DNA from: Deltaproteobacteria bacterium
GTDB taxonomy: Bacteria; Desulfobacterota; Binatia; UBA12015
Length of the DNA: 33,480 nt
Reading direction: 5' to 3'
NCBI GenBank assembly: GCA_016874795.1
Contig: VGTG01000054.1
Location: forward strand, 1-33,480
Below, in pieces: positions 29,919 through 33,480 of the stretch. The translations under genes and the position numbers were made by a program. How positions within the stretch are numbered: position 1 is the stretch's first letter; every line of letters starts with the position of its first letter. Under the pieces are notes generated by a model. It ran no database searches. It was not told where the DNA came from and worked only from the letters and a program-made list of their open reading frames with translations.

Positions 29919-31961
29919 GTGAGCACCCAGCAGCTCACGAGCATCACGCCGTCCTCCGGCGATCCGGATGATCTCTCGTTCTTCGTCGGCGCGGACGCCG
30001 GGCGCCGCTCCACGTTGAACGGCTTCAACACCTTCATCGGGACGTTCGTCGATCGGAACAATCCCGAGCTGAACCTCCGCCGCCAGATCGACTTCGTCGG
30101 CACGGCCGTCGCGATCGGCATCAAGCTTCGCGGGTCTCACGACGACCGTGTGCCGGCCTGCGGCGACGCAATCCTCGACTCGGGCGAATCCTGCGACCCT
30201 CCGGGCGACGCGTTCCCGCCGACGAGCAACGTCTGCCGGAACGACTGCACGTGCTGCGGCGACGGCGACCAGCAGCCCGGCGAGCTCTGCGACGACGGCA
30301 ACGGCAACAACGCCGATTCCTGCCGCAACAGCTGCACGCGCTGCGGCGACGGCGTCGTGCAGGCGCAGTTCGGCGAGATCTGCGACGACGGCAACACGAA
30401 CGACGACGACAGCTGCGACAACACCTGCGCTCCGCCGGTCGAGGAGGAGTGCGGTAACGGCGTCGTCGAGGCGCCCGAGTTCTGCGACGACGGCAACCAG
30501 AACGACGACGACGCCTGCCGGAACGACTGCACCGCGTGCGGCGACGCCGTCCTGCAGTCGAGCGAGGGCGAGAGCTGCGACGACGGGAACCTGAACGACA
30601 ATGACGCGTGCCGCAACGACTGCACGCGCTGCGGCGACGGCGATCTCCAGGCCGGCGAGTTCTGCGACGACGGCAACGGCAACAACGCCGACGGCTGCCG
30701 GAACGACTGCTCCGCGTGCGGCGACGGCATCGTGCAGGGCGGCTTCGGCGAGATCTGCGACGACGGCAACCTGAACAACGCCGACGCTTGCCGGAACAAC
30801 TGCACGCCGTCCAACGACGAGGTGTGCGGCAACGGCATCGTCGACGACGACGAGTTCTGCGACGACGGAAACATCGTGAACACGGATTCCTGCCGCAACG
30901 ACTGCACCGCCTGCGGTGACGGCGCGCTGCAGGGTGCCGAGGCGTGCGATCCTCCGGGCAGCTCGGTCGACGGCGCGACCTGCCGCAGCGACTGCACCTA
31001 CTGCGGCGACGGCGTCTCGCAGCCGGGCGAGGCTTGCGAGCCGCCGGGCTCGCTCGCCGGTCCGAACCCGAGCGTCTGCCGCGACTCGTGCGATTTCTGC
31101 GGCGACGGCGTCGTGCAGCAGGAGTTCGGCGAGAACTGCGACGACGCGGACGGGATCGACGACGACACCTGCAGCAACCAGTGCCTGCCGAGCGTGGTCG
31201 TCGGCTGCGGCAACGGCGAGGTCGACCCGGGCGAGTTCTGCGACGACGGGAACACGAACGACGACGACGCGTGCCGTAACGATTGCACCGCGTGCGGCGA
31301 CGGCGAGAAGCAGCCGGGCGAGCAGTGCGACGACGGCAACGAGGTCGACGACGACGCCTGCTCGAACGAGTGCGTGCTCACGTCCTGCGGCGACGGCAAC
31401 GTCGACCCGGGCGAGTTCTGCGACGACGGGAATACGAACGACGACGACGCCTGCCGGAACGACTGCACCGCGTGCGGCGACGGCGAAGAGCAGCCGGGCG
31501 AGCAGTGCGACGACGGCAACTCCAACAACGGCGACTCGTGCCGGAACGACTGCACCTCGCCCCTCTGCGGCGACGGCAACGTCGACCCGGGTGAAGCGTG
31601 TGACGACGGCAACGAGGTGAACAGCGACTCGTGCCGGAACGACTGCACGTTCTGCGGTGACGGCGAGGAGCAGCCCGGCGAGTCGTGCGACGACGGGAAC
31701 CAGAGCAATCTGGATGACTGCCGGAACGACTGCACGTTCTGCGGCGATGGTGTCGTGCAGCAGCAGTTCGGTGAGGTCTGCGACGATGCGAACGACATCG
31801 AGACGGACCTGTGCTCGAACGTCTGCGCGATGATCAACCAGCCGCCGCCGCCCCCGAGCTTCTATCGAAAGAAGCCGTGGGGCCGGAAGTACTTCCTCGG
31901 CGACATGCCGCCGCGCGGCGGTGGACAGCCGACGATGCGGGTGCCGCTCCCGCGCGGGTAG
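29919..31961 (+). CDS. DUF4215-type Cys-rich repeat protein, C-terminal part
   Basis: 680 residues from GTG at 29919, in the same frame as the preceding entry; a GGAG touches that GTG, too close to be a good ribosome site. The first 75 residues finish the beta-rich domain (DDLSFFVGADAGRR, FIGTFVDRNNPELNLR). Then come 18 tandem repeats of about 28-37 residues with four Cys each, consensus CGDGxxQPGExCDDGNxxNxDxCRNDCT. This is the DUF4215/myxococcal Cys-rich repeat, thought to be extracellular and disulphide-bonded with acidic, possibly Ca2+-binding loops. The repeats end at about 31830, followed by a Pro-rich, basic tail (NQPPPPPSFYRKKPWGRK) with no membrane helix. A REP-like element follows the stop. 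Confidence 0.85.
   Translation: MSTQQLTSITPSSGDPDDLSFFVGADAGRRSTLNGFNTFIGTFVDRNNPELNLRRQIDFVGTAVAIGIKLRGSHDDRVPACGDAILDSGESCDPPGDAFPPTSNVCRNDCTCCGDGDQQPGELCDDGNGNNADSCRNSCTRCGDGVVQAQFGEICDDGNTNDDDSCDNTCAPPVEEECGNGVVEAPEFCDDGNQNDDDACRNDCTACGDAVLQSSEGESCDDGNLNDNDACRNDCTRCGDGDLQAGEFCDDGNGNNADGCRNDCSACGDGIVQGGFGEICDDGNLNNADACRNNCTPSNDEVCGNGIVDDDEFCDDGNIVNTDSCRNDCTACGDGALQGAEACDPPGSSVDGATCRSDCTYCGDGVSQPGEACEPPGSLAGPNPSVCRDSCDFCGDGVVQQEFGENCDDADGIDDDTCSNQCLPSVVVGCGNGEVDPGEFCDDGNTNDDDACRNDCTACGDGEKQPGEQCDDGNEVDDDACSNECVLTSCGDGNVDPGEFCDDGNTNDDDACRNDCTACGDGEEQPGEQCDDGNSNNGDSCRNDCTSPLCGDGNVDPGEACDDGNEVNSDSCRNDCTFCGDGEEQPGESCDDGNQSNLDDCRNDCTFCGDGVVQQQFGEVCDDANDIETDLCSNVCAMINQPPPPPSFYRKKPWGRKYFLGDMPPRGGGQPTMRVPLPRG
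31206..31565 (+). repeat. Recent 180-bp duplication inside the Cys-rich array
   Basis: The DNA encoding repeats 12-13 (from 31206) and 14-15 (from 31386) is nearly identical over some 130 bp, with only scattered third-position changes, at a period of 180 bp (60 codons). Other repeats are more diverged, so this pair duplicated recently. Confidence 0.7.
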
Positions 31962-31988
31962 GGCGACCCGGATGCGACCTGAAAGCTT

Positions 31989-32078
31989 CCGCGCGCGTAG
32001 CGCGCGGCCGAGCGCAGCGAGCAGGGAAGTGGGGTCCCGTCGGGCTTTGCCCGACGGGGCGAGGGGACGGGTCCCCTC
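31989..32078 (+). repeat. Three-hairpin REP-like element, copy D
   Basis: Three perfect inverted repeats: 8 bp at 31989-31996/32000-32007 (loop GTA), 10 bp at 32036-32045/32049-32058 (loop TTT) and 8 bp at 32061-32068/32071-32078 (loop GG). The linker GGCCGAGCGCAGCGAGC matches the other copies read in the same direction. It lies 27 bp after the stop of the plus-strand Cys-rich gene and just before the convergent stop of the gene at 32085. Confidence 0.85.
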
Positions 32079-32084
32079 GTTCGA

Positions 32085-32537
32085 CTAGCCCCGGTACATC
32101 TTGGCGCGCCGGCGAACCGGATCGAGGAGCGTCAAGTCGTTCGGCGGCATCTCGTAGCCGAGCGGATGCGGCGGCCGCGGCTCGATGCCGAGCACCGCGA
32201 CGACGCGCTCGTCCTGGTAGTAGCCGACGTAGGCGTGGAACATCACGAGCCCGGTGAACGGCTGCTCCTCGAGGAGCGCGCGGCGCTCGGAAGCCGGGAC
32301 CTCCGCGAGGCTCGCTCCGTGCCGCACGCGGGCGGCCTTCTCCACGTCGGCGAGCCCCTGCGCGACCATCGCGTGCTGAAGGGGCTCCTTCTTCAGCGCC
32401 TCCTCGAGCCGGCTGCCGAGACCGAGCGCGCCCGCGCCGGAAAGGCGGCCGTCGGGCCGCGCGGGGAGGATCTCGTCGAGCACCGTCGCGAGGGTGCGAC
32501 GTGCTTCCTCGGAGAAGGGAGTGGGCTCGCTGCTCAT
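32085..32537 (-). CDS. Gluconate 2-dehydrogenase subunit 3-like protein
   Basis: 150 residues. LDEILPARPDGRLSGAGALGLG at about 20-42 and a C-terminal LGYEMPPNDLTLLDP fit the small subunit-3 family that accompanies membrane-linked GMC dehydrogenases. No twin-arginine signal is seen at the N terminus, which members of the family often have. It follows the GMC oxidoreductase on the same strand with about 38 bp between, so the two probably form one enzyme. Start ATG at 32537 with GAGGA about 10 nt upstream. Confidence 0.75.
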   Translation of the reverse strand: MSSEPTPFSEEARRTLATVLDEILPARPDGRLSGAGALGLGSRLEEALKKEPLQHAMVAQGLADVEKAARVRHGASLAEVPASERRALLEEQPFTGLVMFHAYVGYYQDERVVAVLGIEPRPPHPLGYEMPPNDLTLLDPVRRRAKMYRG

Positions 32538-32575
32538 GCGTGACGTCCTCTTCGCTCGGGCTCTCGTCTTTCGTT

Positions 32576-33480
32576 TCAATCGAGGAGGTTCGCGAGATTC
32601 CGCTTCATCTCGTCCGCGACGTGGAGAGCCAGCGCCTGGATCGTGTTCGTCGGGTTCACGGCCGCCGCGGTGACGAAGATGCTGCCGTCGACGATGAAGA
32701 GGTTCTTCACGTCGTGCGCGCGCCCCGACGGGTTCACGACGGAGCGCTCCGGATCCGTTCCCATGCGGGCCGTCCCCATCAGGTGCCAGCCGGCGAAGGG
32801 CAGGGGCGCCTGCACGACCGCGTCCTTCGCGCCCGCCGCCTCGAGCACCTCGCGCCCGCGCGCGACGGCGTGCGCGAGCATCTTCTCGCTGTTCTCGGAG
32901 AGGCGGTAGGTGATCTTCGGCGCCGGAATGCCGTCCGAGTCCTTCAGGTCCGGATCGAGCGTCACCCGATTGTGCTCCTCGGGCAGGTCCTCGCAGATCA
33001 CGACCATGCCGGCGTTTCGATCGAAGAGCTCCGCGTACGCGCGGTGATGATCGGCACCCCGCGGAATCTTTCCCCAGCCCATGCCGAGGAGCGCGGTCGA
33101 AAGCGGACCGAAGCCGCGCAGCATCTCGAACGAGTAGCCGCGCACGAAGCCGCGCGAGAGGTCCGTCTCGTAGAACTCGTGGCTCATGATCGAGCAGCCG
33201 GTCGGACCGCGGTAGCCCTCGAGCGGCTCGTCGAAGATGCCCGTCACCATGCCGTAGGGATGGAGCATCAAGTTCTTGCCGACGAGACCGCTCCGGTTCG
33301 CGAGGCCGTCGGGGAAGTGGCGCGAGCGCGAGTTCAGGAGGAGGCGCGGGGTGCCGATCCCGTTGCACGCGACGACGACGACGTGTGCGAGGATCCGCTG
33401 CTCCACGCCCTTCGCGTCGTAGTAGATCGCGCCGTCGACCATGCCGTCGTCGCCGACGGTGATCTCTCGCACGCGGCAGC
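32576..33480 (-). CDS. GMC oxidoreductase, C-terminal part (runs off the window)
   Basis: About 300 residues of the C-terminal portion; the frame stays open to the window edge, so the FAD-binding N terminus lies beyond 33480. Visible motifs are VVVVACNGIGTPRLLLNSRS, the active-site His region GWHLMGTARMGTDPERSVVN and the closing DGSIFVTAAAVNPTNTIQALAL with the conserved Asn-Pro-Thr-Asn. It oxidises an alcohol, polyol or sugar with FAD. The partner subunit-3-like gene follows directly, as in gluconate or sorbitol dehydrogenase complexes; substrate not assigned. Any ATG seen near 33472 is internal. Confidence 0.9.
   Translation of the reverse strand, partial: CRVREITVGDDGMVDGAIYYDAKGVEQRILAHVVVVACNGIGTPRLLLNSRSRHFPDGLANRSGLVGKNLMLHPYGMVTGIFDEPLEGYRGPTGCSIMSHEFYETDLSRGFVRGYSFEMLRGFGPLSTALLGMGWGKIPRGADHHRAYAELFDRNAGMVVICEDLPEEHNRVTLDPDLKDSDGIPAPKITYRLSENSEKMLAHAVARGREVLEAAGAKDAVVQAPLPFAGWHLMGTARMGTDPERSVVNPSGRAHDVKNLFIVDGSIFVTAAAVNPTNTIQALALHVADEMKRNLANLLD

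Noticed and set aside
30137-31837. Two antisense frames of 279-286 codons opposite the Cys-rich repeats
   Set aside because: Their Ser/Pro/Gln-rich repeats mirror the DUF4215 codons exactly and show no independent features.

Overview
The window is dense, high-GC bacterial DNA (roughly two-thirds G+C by eye). Nearly every gene has long GC-driven shadow frames on the other strand. The content suggests an aerobic, environmental, deltaproteobacterial-type organism such as Myxococcota or Binatota. The pointers are 18 tandem Cys-rich DUF4215-type repeats in a secreted protein, a secreted TIMP/NTR-like Cys-rich protein, a Coq4-type quinone gene, a WS/DGAT acyltransferase, an AMP-dependent acyl-CoA ligase, an LLM-flavin oxidoreductase and GMC oxidoreductases. 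This placement is inference; there is no rRNA or tRNA in the window to settle it.

Layout. From 263 to 11226 all genes are on the minus strand. In transcription order they are an orphan ParB-N-domain protein, an SDR plus PlsC-type acyltransferase pair, a GT39-like membrane glycosyltransferase, a WS/DGAT acyltransferase, a class I/II aminotransferase, a DUF4185-like lipoprotein (its start overlaps or abuts the aminotransferase stop) and a B12-binding radical SAM protein. From 11294 to 14101 there is a plus-strand run: a VTT/TVP38 membrane protein, a crotonyl-CoA-reductase-like MDR protein, a small four-helix membrane protein and, overlapping it by 4 bp, a retropepsin-like aspartic protease. An acyl-CoA ligase on minus (14455-16014) is divergent from a P460-like haem lipoprotein, which is followed by an anchored Yellow/MRJP-like propeller, an uncharacterised protein paired with a fumarylacetoacetate-hydrolase-family enzyme, and an SGNH-like protein (to 21297).

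Then come a Phd/VapC toxin-antitoxin pair, a second GT39-like protein and an FG-GAP lipoprotein (all minus), a 3Fe-4S-type ferredoxin (plus), an M20 peptidase, the TIMP-like protein and Coq4 (minus). The last part holds a truncated LLM oxidoreductase, the DUF4215-repeat protein (plus; interrupted by an in-frame TAG) and a GMC oxidoreductase with its gluconate-dehydrogenase-subunit-3-like partner (minus; the GMC gene runs off the window end).

The most distinctive non-coding signals are these. (1) A family of about 100-bp elements built from three GC-rich hairpins occurs in four copies at three loci, always in the same orientation relative to the gene whose 3' end it follows. (2) A 17-bp minisatellite lies between the DUF4185 and radical SAM genes. 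(3) An almost perfect 40-bp-arm palindrome abuts the M20 peptidase start. (4) An amber codon splits an otherwise continuous 894-codon frame encoding the Cys-rich repeat protein. No CRISPR array, phage, integrase or complete insertion sequence was seen. Apart from the toxin-antitoxin pair, no defence system was recognised.
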